DNA of 64,000 nucleotides from Cinclus cinclus (lineage: Eukaryota > Chordata > Aves > Passeriformes > Cinclidae): the NCBI RefSeq assembly GCF_963662255.1, contig NC_085051.1:52119101-52183100 (forward strand), in the 5' to 3' direction. Both the position numbers and the translations under genes were made by a program. This document shows, one piece after another, positions 12,601 through 27,600 of this stretch (positions are counted from its first letter, which is position 1; every line of letters begins with the position of its first letter). The notes beneath the pieces were generated by a model. That model did no database searches, was not told where the DNA came from, and saw only the letters and a program-made list of their open reading frames with translations.

Positions 12601-15600
12601 AAGGGCTTAGGATGTGTGTTTGTACTTCAAAGCATTACCCTATGAACATAGCCAAGAAGCTTTAGTTTTTGCCTTCAAATGTACTAATAGGTTTTTTTTT
12701 CAGAAAAAGTAGATGTATAAGCTTTTTCCGAGTGAATTAGGAATTCTTTTAATAACAGAAGTATCCTTTCCATAGGAAGCTTTTTGTGGCTGTGCCAAAG
12801 CAACAAGGATCTGTTTTGTGTCAGTGATCAGAATCCTCATTCTCGTCCTTCTACGGTGCAGCTGCCACCAGAGGCTGAGATGGTGCACTACTCTGCCTGC
12901 CAGGATGCCATTTGGGGCTTGGATAGTCTTGGGCAGATATTTATCAGAACACTTTCCTCCAGCTGCCCAACAGGGATGCACTGGACAAAACTGGATCTCT
13001 CCCAGCTAGGTATGACATTTTTGTTGAGTAGACTATCTCTTAGCACACCATGTTTTCCAGAAGTGTCTTCCAGTTTCCTGGATTAAATAGTACCTATTGT
13101 CAGGTGGTTGTAAAACATCAGGAACAGATGTGGCTTTCAAAAAGTGTTCTGCTTAGCCTTTTCCTGGAGACAAGAAGGTTTCTGTTTGCAGAATACTTTG
13201 TGTGTTCAGTGCATCTTGCAGTTGGTCAGTCTGAGGTGGCTGGGCCTGACACAGTGCTGTGCAGGGGCTCCAGCAGCTTTAGCTAGTTTGGCTCCTGTAC
13301 CTCAGTGCAGCCATAATCACCTGGTCTAGAGCACAAAGGTCTGAATTTTATAGCTAAACATTTTTAGTAGAGTCATCAAAGCTTCCTGCCAAGGAAGTGT
13401 TACGCTCCAAGAGTTGGATCATTTGTGGGTGATGCAGCTGACAACACTCATGTTCAGATGTACAGTGATGTAATAATTCAGCATAATGCTTAGAATGTGA
13501 TGCTGGTTAACTGGTCTTTTCATTTACTTATGTGGTTGACTGTAATTTGATTACTGACATGTAGTCACCGTTAGGAGTTTGGCTCTGGGGTAATCAAGTT
13601 ATTTGCCAATTTCATGAGCAATATTCTGATCAGATTTATTTCTTTAATAGTCTGTTAGAATATTCTTACATTCATGCTCATCTGCATTCCTGTTTCAGGC
13701 AAAGATAAAGGAAATTGAGACTATGCACCAATCTCACACCATTTTCAAAATAATTCAACTTTGTAGTTTTTCCGTTTTTGATGGCAATGTTCATGACTGG
13801 TCTGAGAACAGACAAGCAATTTTAACTTAAGGTTTAAGGAAAGGCAGACACAGCTGGAGGAGTTTAAGCCTCATGTACAATTTTAGTATATAGTTTATAA
13901 TAATTAATGGAAAAATTCTAAAGCGTATCTTTTAAAATTAATTTGTTTGTCATTGTACACCAGTTATTTTTCAGACCCAATGATTTGGTCCCAAATCACT
14001 CATTATACCATAGTTTAAACACTGACTGATGCCTTTTACATTTACTGACCTACAGGATAGATTTGGCCACTTTGTCCTTCTCATGTTCCTTAGTGTGGTT
14101 TGAAACTCTTCTCATGAACCATTGCTTTCCAGCAGTTTAGGCAGTCACTGTTTAACTGAAAAAATAAGTAACTTCTGGCCATTGTCTGAAAATCTCAAAA
14201 GAGTTCATACAGGAAATCAGTGTAATTGGTGTTAGCTGACTGTAATACCTAGCCCGTGAACTTCAGCAGTTCAGAAATTCAACCTTTACATTCAGCTGTT
14301 CCTGTCAGCTCTGTGGCACATGGTGGTGGCATAGAAGAGATTTGGGGTCAGGAAAAACTCAAACACTCCACTGTACCTGTCACTGTGGGTTAGCACTGAA
14401 ATGTAAAAATGTTAAAGGCCTTTTTCCTCCATTTAATTGCATGTGGTACATCACTGCTTAACAAGTGCATATCCATGGCTACAATAGAAAAGCATTTATT
14501 TATTCTAAAGGGGCTGAAGAAATTGGAGAGCTGTTGTTACTGTTCAAGTGTATGTTTAGGTTTACTCCAGAAACATTAGGACTGTAACTGCGGAGAGCAG
14601 GCAGTGTGGAAGCAACTTTCTGTAAAATGCAGTTCAGAATTCTGTATGGAAGTGATGGGGGTTGCCAGCATTATGGTTGAAATATTCTTACTATGTTGAT
14701 ATAGTATCTTGCCCTTTACATTATGTACTGGGAGTAGCACCCAGTAGATTATTTTGATCAGCATTCTGCTATCACTGTCAAGGTTTCTAAACACAGTAGA
14801 ATGACCTTTAGGTTTTAACAATAAACAATGCTGCTGGTTCATGCTACTTGCTCTAAAACAGTTGGTGAATGTGGTTAGCATGACCTTCTCCTAAAATACA
14901 AACAGTAAGTGGGAGGAGGGAGAAACCCCAAAACATTTTCATAAGGACAGTGTTTTTGAATATCAGATTGTAGGGTAGATGCAAATAGTATCAGCTATGC
15001 CGAGTAGGTGATATATGATTCCATGTTTGAGTGCCTGATGCTTGTCTGCATCAGAACACTTCAACAGCTGAGCTATCAGGTGACAAAGCCATTGCTTCAT
15101 ACTTTGTTAGAAGGAACAATGAGGTTTTAAGTAAGATTTTGGCTTTGCAGCTCAAAGTCAAGCCTCTGTCCACAAAATAAAATTGCTATAGATGTTCTCA
15201 TCCCAAGCAGTAGAAGTTATTGTTCGTCATTTTGGTTTTCATATGAAGCTGTGTGATTAAAGGAGGTTTTGGGATGAGATAGGTTGATTTCTGTTCCTGT
15301 GATTCAGAAAGTGAAATAATTTGGTTAATGAGATGTTAACCACTACAGATAATTAAAACATAAAGCTATGTTGTCCTGTTGCTTCCTGTTCTTTTCCCTC
15401 AGCAAGCCCTAATAAATGGGAATATTGAATTCTGCAGAAATAAATACTCTGAACTTGCACTCTGTGGGATAAAATTCAACGTCCCTCTTGAACAAATGCT
15501 GTGTGTGATGCAGTGTACAAGGATTTGTTGCCAAATTTCACATCCCTGAAAACAGAATTGTTACCAAGAATGGGATATCCCAAGCAGCACTGGCATGTTC

Positions 15601-18600
15601 AGTTAACCAGCAAGACCTATTTTTAGAGTCTTTAGTTTGGAGTCTGACCAGAGCATTCCTTCTGTCATGGATCTGTACTGCTCGAGTCCTGCTTTCTTGG
15701 AGCTTGTTTTCCATTGCTTAGCTTTGTTTTGTCCAACATGGGGTGAAAGAAGGAAATAAAATGTTAGATACGTTACATCACATGGCTATTTTAAAATGAA
15801 CACGAAGGAGTAAGAGTTTCAGTAGTCAGTTAACTTAGCAGTTCTTTTTAGTCTGAAATACGAGGTATGCATCTCTAGTGTCTTTGCAGGAATCTATGCT
15901 AAAGCCAAACACAAACCACACCAAAATTGTAACGCCCACTTATTTAGCAGCTTTGTTTTCGTGGTCCTGACAGAGTTGAAATATTGCTGGACATTTGAGA
16001 TTAGTGTTATAAATATGTAGAGTGGGGAATATAAATCCATTTGAAAATCAGTTCCTTTATTTACAGATGTGACACTGGTATGTTAACACTGAAATGCATA
16101 ACTCATATGCTCTCATATTTTTGAAATGCTGGTGACGTTAGGAATGTTCTCTGCTGACTCTATTAGCAGATCAACACCTTTAAAAGTCTCTAAGCATGGC
16201 CAGCTACGGAGTAGAGTTCATGTTAGGTCATGTGAAAGTTTGTCTAGGCACTGATAGCATTTGTCACGGAATGGTTCCCTGCTTGAATTTGGTTATTGTA
16301 ATAGCATTTTTATAATGTACTTTAGAAATTGCACTTTCCTATGACTAAAACATTTCTTTTTCGATTTAGAAGAGAAATTTCTCACATATTCACTACCTGT
16401 TGGTTTTGTTCATTGTATCCAGCAATTTTTTAAATTCTCTCACAAATTGTATTAACTTTTAATCATTTTTATGTGACTGTATTTAAAGCTTGCTTAATAC
16501 AATGAAGTCTAAATACAAGTTCTGATTATTAGCTGAATTTGAAAGGAAAATGCCAGGTTGCTAATAATCTCTTTGTTATTAGGTGGTGTAAAGCTGATCA
16601 GCTTGACCTGTGGAAATCAGCATGTTTGGGCCTGTGACACCAATGGTGGCATTTATTTCCGTGTAGGAACTCAACCTCTTAACCCAAGTTTGATGCTTCC
16701 CGCATGGATAATGATTGAGCCACCTATACAGGTAAAATGTTGATTACAATTCTTTGTAACGTGGTGGTTTAGCTTTATGCTAAACAATAAAACAGTAATT
16801 TTAGAATTCATGAAGAACACTAGAGCCAGGTTTTATAGCAGAGTTATGAGCTATGCCTTGGAGTACCTTCTGTGTGCTAAGCAAGAGGCTGGATGAGCAA
16901 ACAGCACAGAGCAGAGGATGTGGGAAGGCTCTCCTCAATGGGCGAACTTTTATATCCTTCCTACCTGCCAGCTGGGAGGATTGGAGTTGAAAGAATCTTC
17001 CTAAATTAACCTGGAAGCATATATGGAAAATACAGAAAACTGACAAAATCTGTTTCTCCAGTATCTGTTTGTTGTTTGGTTTTTGGTTGTTTTCTTTTTT
17101 AATCTCTACTTAAACCACAGTGCTTGCTTTCATTGCTGCTCTAATACTTTGCAAGTTAATCTATGAAATGGGAGTAATTTCTTTTGTGGGTTGGGACTGA
17201 TGTAAAGGAGCTGACCTCTGACTACTGATTATTTACCCCTTGGCACAAAATTGCTTGAACTGAACTGTGCTGATCTAGCACAGTAGCACTGGATGTATTT
17301 GCATACTTGATTGACATTCTATGAGGTTACAGCATTTCTCTTAAAGATTTTGAAATGTGTGGTACTTTCAAAAGTACACATTAAGAAATAGAAGTAAATC
17401 TGTGGCAGTGGAGTTGCAATAATTTATTTGGTTTTTACATAATTTGCTTTTAGTTCTTATCTTTCATCAGCCAGTTGCTGGCTCATGTGTATCTCAGGGT
17501 GTAACAGCAAAGAAGGGCAGGGGAACAAGGAAATGAAAACTGCAGATATGCATCCCATCAATTAGCACAACACTGATTAGATGAGGAATTCTGTACAGGG
17601 AGTGTGGTTCTGGAGAGCTGGTACCTTGTTTTGCAGAATAGCAGGGCAGACTGAATAATAGGCACCAATATCAATTGCAAAAAGGCCTTGGTTGCAGTGC
17701 TTGTTCTTGGTGTGCTGCAAGTAGGTCTTCCAATGTAACACATTGTCCCTGCTAGCAAGGGAGTAGGGCAGCAGGAAGAGGAGACTGAAGGTGTCAGTGA
17801 TGTCTCCCATAAAGGCAGTATTCTTAAAAAAAAAAGAGGAAGAAACATTCCATTTAAACTCAATTTGCCAAGAGACAGAAAATAAACTTGTGTACTGACT
17901 TCTTTCCAAAGGTCTATCCAGGAAAATAGCCCCAAAAACTGTTTCTCTATGCTGATACTATTTTCTCTGTACTAGGCAATTCTCTACTCCTCCACTGAAG
18001 TAGAATAAATTACTTAATACAGAGGTGTTTATAAGAATTGGGATTTGCTGTGGCTCATGATTTGGCAGTGACTTCCTTAAGTAGAAAGTGGACAAGGTCG
18101 AAAATCAAATTATTTCCCATTATCTTATCAACAAAGCTGGATGATGTTGCCTTCCAAAAATTATAACCTTCTAATAGCCAGAGCAGTGTCATTCCCTTTC
18201 CTGTTATCTTGCCAACTCCTGACATGACAAATTTAATGAGTCAATACAAAGGGGCAAGATTTCAAACATTGCTTGCAGAGAATATGAAAACTTACAGATT
18301 ACATGCTTGTTTTGAGTCAATTCCAGCATTTTAAAACAAGTCACTAAAGGAGCAGCCATTCATGCTTTTGCAGAGGCTTAATGCAAAATGAGAAAATATG
18401 TGAACTTTAAAAGTATTTCCACATACTAACTTAGTATTTGGAAAACAAATATAACATGATGTCTGAGGAGTGAGCTATTAAGTGATCAGTGTTTAATTAT
18501 TAGGAACACCTTACTGTTCTGTCCCTTAATTGACTTTGACACAGTTCATGCTGCTTTGCTCTTACGTTCAGAACAGCAGAAATACTGTAATAAGTATTTC

Positions 18601-21600
18601 TGAAGGATTCAGCCATTTTCTGTTTGAAGAAGGAAATCAAAATTGCTTTTCACTTGCTTCAAGTACAGAAGCACTCTCAAATAACGTAATTTAAAACCAA
18701 CTATGGATATTTCATTCCCTAGTAAATGTCAGAGTCAATATGACTTGTCTATCCCAGATCTCATGACTCAGGAGCAGCTTGTAAGCAGCTGCAGACTCTG
18801 CTTTTATGGTGCCACTTCTCCTTAAAGGAGTGCTGCAGTTGCACAGCATTCATCTTTGCATAACTCCACAAAGGTATTCAGAGACTTCAGTTTTGATGAG
18901 ATTTTGCTCATGCTAAAATGAGTGAATATAATTTAAGTTCAGTCTTTTGCTCTGTGATGGCTGTATTTTTTTTCTTATATCAAGACTAAACACGTTCTCA
19001 TTTAGTCTTCCCTCTGTACCGCCTTACTGAAGCACCTCTTGAGATGAAGAATAACATTGTATGTTTGCTCTCCTCCTTCTTTTTTATTTTACCCAGTATT
19101 TCAGAAGTGGCTGATGTCATCTAATGATGACATCATTGTCATTGAGTATCTTGAACAGTGGTAGTTTATATATAGCTGTTTTCTGTGATTCATCAATTTG
19201 GTTCTGCAGTCTTAGAAGTAAAATAATTACGTAGTTAAGCAGCTTTTTGGAAGCTGCTTCAAGGACATTGACAAAACTGATCAAAATGCTTTGATGAAAT
19301 TATTTTAGACCAGGATATAGAAAATGTTCTTCCATTCTGTTGTTAGCATGCAGGATAAAACTATAATCTATTGTAGCATGTCTCAAAATACATACAAATT
19401 TTTACATATATAAAAAAATTAATTTAAAAAACACAGGAAATACAAATATTATTTATATAGATAATACAGAGTATCTTTTAATGTGTCTGTATATTTATTA
19501 TGATTTAATGCTTTTCTGATTCTTGCCTAAAGGAACAATAACTAAAAATAAAATAGAAAATTAGTATAGACTAATTTAGATTATTAAAGAGTAGAGCTTG
19601 ATCAAAAGGTAAGAGTCTTTAAATTAATTTCAAAGGTCCTCCCAGGATGAACTCTTTAAGAATAATTCTTTGAACATTTCAGCTTTGATTTCTGGTACCT
19701 TCTGAAAAGGATGCTGAGGCAAAATCTGATCTTGAATAACCCTTACTTCCCACAGTTTAAAATCTGGCCTGAAAACCCACCTTCTCAGATTTACATTAAG
19801 TCATCTATCAGATAAACAACTTTATCTGACAAAATTAAAGGAAAACAGAACAAATATTTGTAATGAGTGATTAATCATCTACTCATTGTAAATAATCAGC
19901 CTTACTCTAAAAATAGGGGCATTTTATTGTCGCTTCTTTAATTGCTGCTCTTTGCTCATTTGTAACCAAATTTCATTGAGAATAGAATTGAAAAAGCGAT
20001 GTTATTAAATCCAGAGGTCTGTTTAAATATCCACATAGTTTGTCTGAACTAGGAAGTGCGAGGGGTTTGTTTAAGGAAACATTTGGCTACTGCATAAAGC
20101 TTTGGTTGGTCATTTGTAGTTCCCAGAGTCTCAGCAGATGAGCACTGCTTGACTTAGTTTGCCATAAAATTGTCACCTGTATTTTATGTGTTTCAGGTTA
20201 GAGGAACTTTTGATTTATTGCTCTTCCCATAAACAGCCTGGTAATTGTGTCTCTGTACTTTAAGCTTGACATCATAGGTAAAAGAAATTTTTGTAGCTAG
20301 CAGAAATTCTTACTGACTTAGGAGGAGCTATTTTTTTCTTGCACGCAGACTTCCAAAAAACTAAATTAAGGCTGTTCGTGCTTTTACAGTCATTCAAAAA
20401 TATTAAAACTACTAAGCAAATGGTAGTCTAAAAATACCATTTAGAATTTATGCAAATTATCTGTAATTCTAAAAAAATCAATACAGGATAGGTTTAACTT
20501 CTTTTCAATACCTTACATTGAACGTATGTCAAGAAGAGGTAAGGAGTTGGTTGTGCCTTACAAATGAGTGTTGACTTGTTAGAAATGGTTGTCATCATCT
20601 TTGTTTTGTTTCTTTTATTTAGATAAAATTCTGCTTACCTCACAGAACACTTAATGTGGATCTGGGGACTCTCTTCTTCTGCATCTGGCTTGTTTTTTGC
20701 ATTTCTCAGAGAGATTTCTGTTATTAAGGCTGGTTCTGCACTAAGTGGTACTTAGAGGAGGAAGTGGTGAGCAGTTCTCGAGAGCAGATTTTGCCATTAA
20801 GCTGAAATGTAGGAAGGGTTTGTTTGAAACTGTCTTCAAGAACTGAATATTTAGAGGGGAAGGAAATTCTTCTGTTGAAAATATTTTATAGCTTTTACTT
20901 CAGAATCATCTGTGCTACTTTTGAACATCCTTGTCATGGAAGTCTCTTCTTTCCAATGCAATATCCTCTTGCCTGTTCTTTCCAAATCCACTGGTTTTTG
21001 CTAGCATGGACCAGCTTGCATTGCTCAGCCATTGCACAGACATCTGAGTTACTATGAGTTCTATTTTGGAGTGCTGAGATGAGATTCAGGGGAAGTATCT
21101 TTTATTAACCAAAGTCTGCTTGAGTTGGAGAAGTAATACGCTCATTAGGCCTGGTTCTCTCTAGACCAGACTAACTAGTCTGTAGTTCTATGTATCTTCA
21201 CTCATGTGAGGCCTCTGAAGACATTAATAGGGAGAAGATTTTCCTGGAGGACTGCACTTTTCAAGATGATGTAGAGAAAGCAGTTTGGCAGTTGTAAGAG
21301 CAGCTGTCTCAAGGTGGGTTGCAAATAAGTATAGGAGATCAAAGCCTCTGCAGGTGTGTCTTTTGTTTAGCTGATTTAGAATGCCATAATGTTTAAGTTC
21401 AAGTGTGTGCTGTTCTTCACAGGCATGCCTATCTTGCGTAATTGTAAGTTACATAAAAGGTGCTTTTAGACACTGAAAAAATGCAATTTCAGTATTTGTT
21501 CTGAAGTTGTCTCACACTGATTCCATTGCTGAGCATAGTGCTTATTATCTTCCTCCTTGTTGCTAGTTAAGAAAACTGCTGTCATTATATTTCAATGTAT

Positions 21601-24600
21601 TTTGCTGCTTTGGAGTTTTAGCCTTCTGATAGTTGTTTTAAGGCACTGCTATCACCGTGTTCAGAAGAGTGTGCATGTGGCCTGTCATGGGAGATAGCAG
21701 TTTTTATCAGCACCAGAAGCTTCAGATCACTGGAAGTGCCCAAAGTGCAGTACACCCAGAAAATTCAGTAGGCAATCCTCCCATGTCCTTCTAAAATGTG
21801 ATCTCAAGGTGGTGTATTTGCTTTTTGACAAGACTGGCTTAAAACAACAATTGTGGGAAAGAGAACCTTCAGTTTTCATAGTTCAGTTTGGTCATTACTT
21901 GGAACTTCCCTCATACCTGCAACTCTTCCAATATTCCCGTATTTTGGTTAGTTAACACTGAATTAGATATTTAATTATTCTTCAGAGAGATGAAGAAATA
22001 TATTTGACATTCAGTTGAACAAATAAAGTAACCACAACTATCATTAAGTTTTGAGTGGTTTTCAGAGTTACTCTAGTCAAAAATAAAAGCACCATGGTAT
22101 AGAAATTCATGGATAGAGGATGATCATCATGATTTAGCAGGTATGAGCTGTGGTTGCACAGAGTAAGGAGACATCCTGGGGTATCTGCTGGACCCATCAG
22201 ACCCTTTGTCCTTGAACTAGGAGCTTGAAGGCCCCTCCCTATAACCCCCCCAAAAAAACTTTCTCTCCTTGGTAAAGTATTTAAATTTCAGAAACTAAAG
22301 AGGAGCACTTTAAGGGCATAGGCTGCATGAGAGGGTGTTTCACTGATGCTCATTAAAAGTGTGTTTATAAAAATAAAATACTTGGTTACTCATCTTTGTT
22401 TATACAAGGTTTTTATTACCTAGTGTTGAATTATGTTCTGTTTCCTGGGAATTTAAACTTAATGTTTACTTAACACACATTTCTAGAAGTAATTCATTCT
22501 TATTCTCCTAACAGTTCAGTTATTCAGTACATTATTAAAAATACCTGTAGTATTATAATTACAGAGGGTTTATTTTCTACATTACAGTTTATAATCTTAG
22601 TTATAAAATGGTGTGACCAGAAGACAGCTGGGCAAACCTGAGTAGGCCTGGAGTTTGTATGGTCTTTAATCTGGTTACTTGAAATTTAAATTAATTCTTT
22701 TTTTACTTGCTTCTGAGATACTTCTAAGTACTCAGTTGTGCTGAGTATTTTTGAAGTATTTTATGATTCTGTTGAGAGCATGTTGAGTAGTTACATGGGT
22801 TTGGTTTGATCTTTTCTATGATTTGATACCATGTGTTGTTGTCGTTCCTATGTTTCTTCAAGAAAAAACTTTGGAATTAAAAGTTTTGAGTTAGTAGGAG
22901 GTCAAGAGATTTACTCCTTGGCTTTGCTTTGTTTTCCAGATGGTGCTAGTCATAGAAAAGAGATATTTCCTTGGTTGGAAATACCCAGCTAAGGCCTTTG
23001 TCCCTTTTATCCACAAAAGGCAGAGAGTTGTGCAAAGGGTCCTGCTGTTGTTCTAAGGCTTCTGAGGAAAATAATGCACAGGTTTTACAGACAATGAACA
23101 GTTACATTTTTCTGACAATTTAATGCCAGCTTTGTTGAAAGAACATGTACGCTTGGCATCAAGGAGGACCAAATGCAGATTCGTTAAAGGATGTGTACGC
23201 TTGGCATCGAGGAAGACCAAACACAGATTCATCTTTCCTGCTCCTGTATTTTGCCTTGAACTTCTCTGCAGAGAAAAAAGCAGCACTTAATTTAGCAAGC
23301 TAATGATGGAAGGGCTTTACAACCTTCATTTAAATGGACTGCAGAAAATAATGTGTAAATAGGCCTGTCTTGGGGGAGTCTCTCTAAGTTGCATTCTTTC
23401 TTTGTTATCCTCATTAGGAGGGCCTGGATATTGTTGGTGATGAAAATAGATTAGTCTGATACACTCATAATGCTCAAGAGTGTGAGAAGTATCCCTGATG
23501 TGACCTTCTTACAGCCTGGCCTGGACCAGCTGAAGGTGTTTCTGATTGTCTTTTGAAGGCAAGGAGAACCTATGTGCTGAATGTAACACCAAGCTGTTAC
23601 AAAAAGGACTGGGCTTGGACAGACTGATAATGTTGTGTTTAGTCTTCCTTATCCTGGATATTTGCAGCAGAACAGAGATAGTGGAGGTTTACTGGTATGT
23701 GGACTCTGTGCTCCTGAAAAGTGACGTGGAAAATGTTCTGGTGCCTTTTTTATGTACGTGTGTTTGTCCTTTCTTCTTTGACAAGGAACTTTAACCATTT
23801 AGGTTCAGCTGTGACCAATAAGACTAAGCTTTTGAGTGGTAATGTAGGGAGACTGTGGGGGGGGAATGTGTTAGTTTTTACTTTGGGTTTTGTTTGATAC
23901 TATTGTGTAAGTTAAATTCTTACACTGAAACTTACTTCTCTGTGGTTTGCAGAAAGAATTCTTGTGCAGAATTATAAAGCTAATGGACAACTCGATAACC
24001 TAAATATATTTAGCATAGACATAGTTTCTTGATATAATTTAACAATTTGCCAGTTAGGTGATTAATTCAAGTTTATTTTATTTTATCAACACTGCTTTCA
24101 CAACAGACATGTGGCAAGCTGGTTTTCATTGTTCTTATTTGTGGCAGACAACAAATACATCCACAGCTCTTAGTATATTGGTTTTATGTTGAAAAGGACA
24201 TAGTTGAGAGTGTTGCAGTCCATGGTCCTGATGGGAAATTCTTCATATCAGAAGACAGAGAGTGACTGGGCTGTTTGTAGCCAAGACACAAGACCAGAGG
24301 ATGGGGGAATCTGCATTCAGATCTGACTGGCTAGAGCAGTCAGACTTGTGAGATTTTTAGAGTTCAGAAATGTTTGGTAACCCAAGTAATAGAAAAACAG
24401 TGTTCCACAATTTTTTATCAAATAGCACTGGATCTGTGAATGATCCATAACAGGTTGATCTCTCACAGTGGTGATTATATTGTGGATAAATGTATACACA
24501 GAGTTTGGTGCATCAGAGCAGGAAGGCTGAAAGACTGGTGCAAAGTTCTTTAAAGTTACAGATTCTTCAGTAAATTACAAATAAGACATGTTTCACAGTC

Positions 24601-27600
24601 AAGGTTTATAAATCTCATGAATGCTGTGGAAGTTAAACCACCTGAGTAAAGGCTACACTGAAATACTTCATCAATTTTCATGGTTATCAGTCTCTGAAAT
24701 GCTATCAGAAGATTTATATATTTGCAGAGATCTCTCTCTTTAGTGCAGTGAGAGAATTCTATTTAACCTTTAACTGCAGCTGTATAGATTTTCTTGTTAT
24801 GTAACCTATACTTAAAGCATGCTTATGTTAATTAAAACTTCGTGAAAATGGGAGATATCTGAGATAATATCAGCATAATTGTTCTAAGAAAATAGTACAC
24901 TATGTCCAATAAAATTAATTTTATCCACCTTACTGTAGTAGCCATGAGAGTACCTTCTTGTTGTAGATGGCTGCTTTCTGTGTAAGGAATAATCCAGAAG
25001 TCAGACCTTTGCAACAGGCTCTAAGAATTGCCTGTATTTGTTTCCAGTGGCTTGTCCCTGGTTTGTGCCAAAAGCTGCTGTATATAATGATGTCACTATG
25101 TGTCCTGTCAGTTGTGTCTTTTACTGGCTGTTCCACAGCAGATAGCTGGGGGGTAGAGGAATTGCCTGGATCCTTTGCAGTAGGAGTGAGAGGATTGTTT
25201 TATTGACGAGAGGTTATCAGAAAGAGCTGAGTCGCCTGAAGAAGGAAGAGAAGCTGGAAGTGAAATACCCAGAGAGGTAGGGAAACTTAAGGATGACATG
25301 AGCTCACTTAGTAAAGCAGAGAATGAGAACTAATTGGCCAAGCTTTTAAACACATTAGTTTGAATTTGGTGATTGTCATTTGTTTCTTAGATGTGTTGGT
25401 GGTACAGAATAGGGTGGAAGTAATTGCTTTGATTACACTTGAGCCTGCAGTGGTATCAAGAGCAATTTAGCTGAGATTCATGCAACTCCTTTTGTGGCTC
25501 TCCTTTTGGGTGTTTCCTCTGCTTTTCTTGGCTTCCACTACCTGTAAATCTGTAATAATGCACAGGCTTAGGTAGTAGGTTTAAGCACTAAACCTGCTAC
25601 CTAAGTAGGTCTTTTTGGATGGAAATATTCCTCCAGCTCTTTCTCAGAGAACTCTGTTCTAGACAAATGACAGTAGAAGAGAGGCATGGGGTCCTGATGT
25701 AAGAGAATGGTGAGCAAGGTGCAGAAATCACAACAGCTCAGCAACAAAATCTCACCAAGGTGTCAGGCACAGTTTGGGATGGACCCTGGTTGGAACATGA
25801 AGTGTATTGCAGAGCATAGACAGGCAGACTGTCAGCTTATGGTGTGAGGGACATGGGGGAAAGGTGACAGTGTCCTAAATCTGGGAAAGATGTGGCTATT
25901 TAGAAGAACACAGTAAGAAGGAGATAAGTGGATTTTTAAAAATAAAATATAAAAAAAAGATGAAAGGCAAAGGTCTCCTGTTCACACAGTACTTCAGCCT
26001 GCACAAGCTAATGACTGCCCAGCTCTGTTGTGTGAAAACAAGGAACTGAAAGAGCACAAGTGTGATGAGGGATGTGATGGAGCAGGAAGCTGTGCAGGAG
26101 TGAGGCAGTGTGCCATGGCAGCAGTTTGGGGAGGTGAGCAGGGACAAGTGGGGAGTGAGAGACAAGGTGGCTGTAGAAAGAAGCAAGTAAAAAATGGAGG
26201 GGAGAAATGAAAAGTGGGCCAGGAGTAAGGATCACTCCCAGCAAAGGAGCAGAAAATACAAATGGGAAAACTGTGTGGGTTTTTGGGGTGTTCTCTTTTT
26301 AGTGTGGTTTGGGCATTTGATGGGTTGCTCAGTTGGTTTTGGATATGTTTGGAGTTCTTTTGGAGTGGTTTTTTGTTTTTTGTTTGGGTTTGTTTTGTTG
26401 TTTTTTGGTTTGGTTTGTTTTTTGGGGGGTTTTTTTTGTTGATTGAGGTTTTTGTTCAAGACAGTAGTTTAGTACCAATCTGAAAGTGGCTAAGCAGCTA
26501 TGTATTCTATGTAGTCAGTGCTTTTCAAGACAATTAGTGGCTTTACTTTTAAGTGTTCAAACTGCAGCCACTTGTGAATTTACTGTGACCACAGGTGAAT
26601 ACTCGATCAAGCCTTTACCAGCCTCAGGCTTCCAACAGAGGGCAAATACCTAATGAGAAGATAATTTGTCAAGGGCCTTGAATAGACAGGATTGATTTGG
26701 TGATGCAAGTGAGACTTGTTTGTAGCTTGGTCAGACCCAAGTCAGCACCAGAATTTTAAAAGCAAAACTAGGTAACTGTTATGTACACAGAAGGCCCATC
26801 TGGGACTGGGTTGTGTGCTTCTATATACATGCAGATCATGCTTTTGTATCCCTTGGTTTATACATACAGAGAACTACTTGTTCTTCTATTCAGCACTCTG
26901 GAAATTCAGCTTATACCCATGAGGCTAAAGCAGGAAATGCAGTGCTGCTTTGTGAGGAGATGATGTATTTCAGACATCATACTGTCTTCTGCAGTGTTTT
27001 TCTAGGCTGATGTGGAGAAAAACGTCTTTATTTAATATCCATGTTTTATTCAAAGTACATGTTTTGCAGGATATTTGCAGTCATGCAACCTGATTGGATG
27101 ATATATTTTGCTACAAAATCATGTTGTTACGTCAGGACTGCTGATTTTGAACAGCAGTTAAGGCAAATCTCTGTGGAAGCAGGTGGAGTAAGGACATACC
27201 TGGGAGCAGAATGGGAAGTGTGTTTCACTTGTGTTTGCCAGTGGGTAGTGTTGGGAATCCTCTCCTGCAAGTGTGGCAGCTCCAGTACTGTGGTGCTCTG
27301 CAGTGAGTTCCATGGCAGTATTCCTGTAGAAAGGAGTACAGGCAAGGAGGCAGATCATCATTTCATTGCAAAGAGGAGACATTCAGACTCTAGAAATGGT
27401 CTGCTTTGGAATACGCTTAGAAATAAAGTGCCGATTTAATGGTTGGAAAGCTTTCTGTCAGGCAGGAGGAAAATACTGCATTTGGTGTATTTCATTGGAA
27501 GAGTTCCCTCTTCCAACTTGCAGTTGAAACTGTATCTGATTGGAATAGCAGTGGTTAAGCAAATACCTCTCATAACATTATTAAACTTGAATATACTGAA

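Noticed and set aside
27041..27439. Plus-strand 132-codon ORF in TECPR2 intron 10
   Set aside because: Isolated, no homology recognised, and both flanks are ordinary intron.
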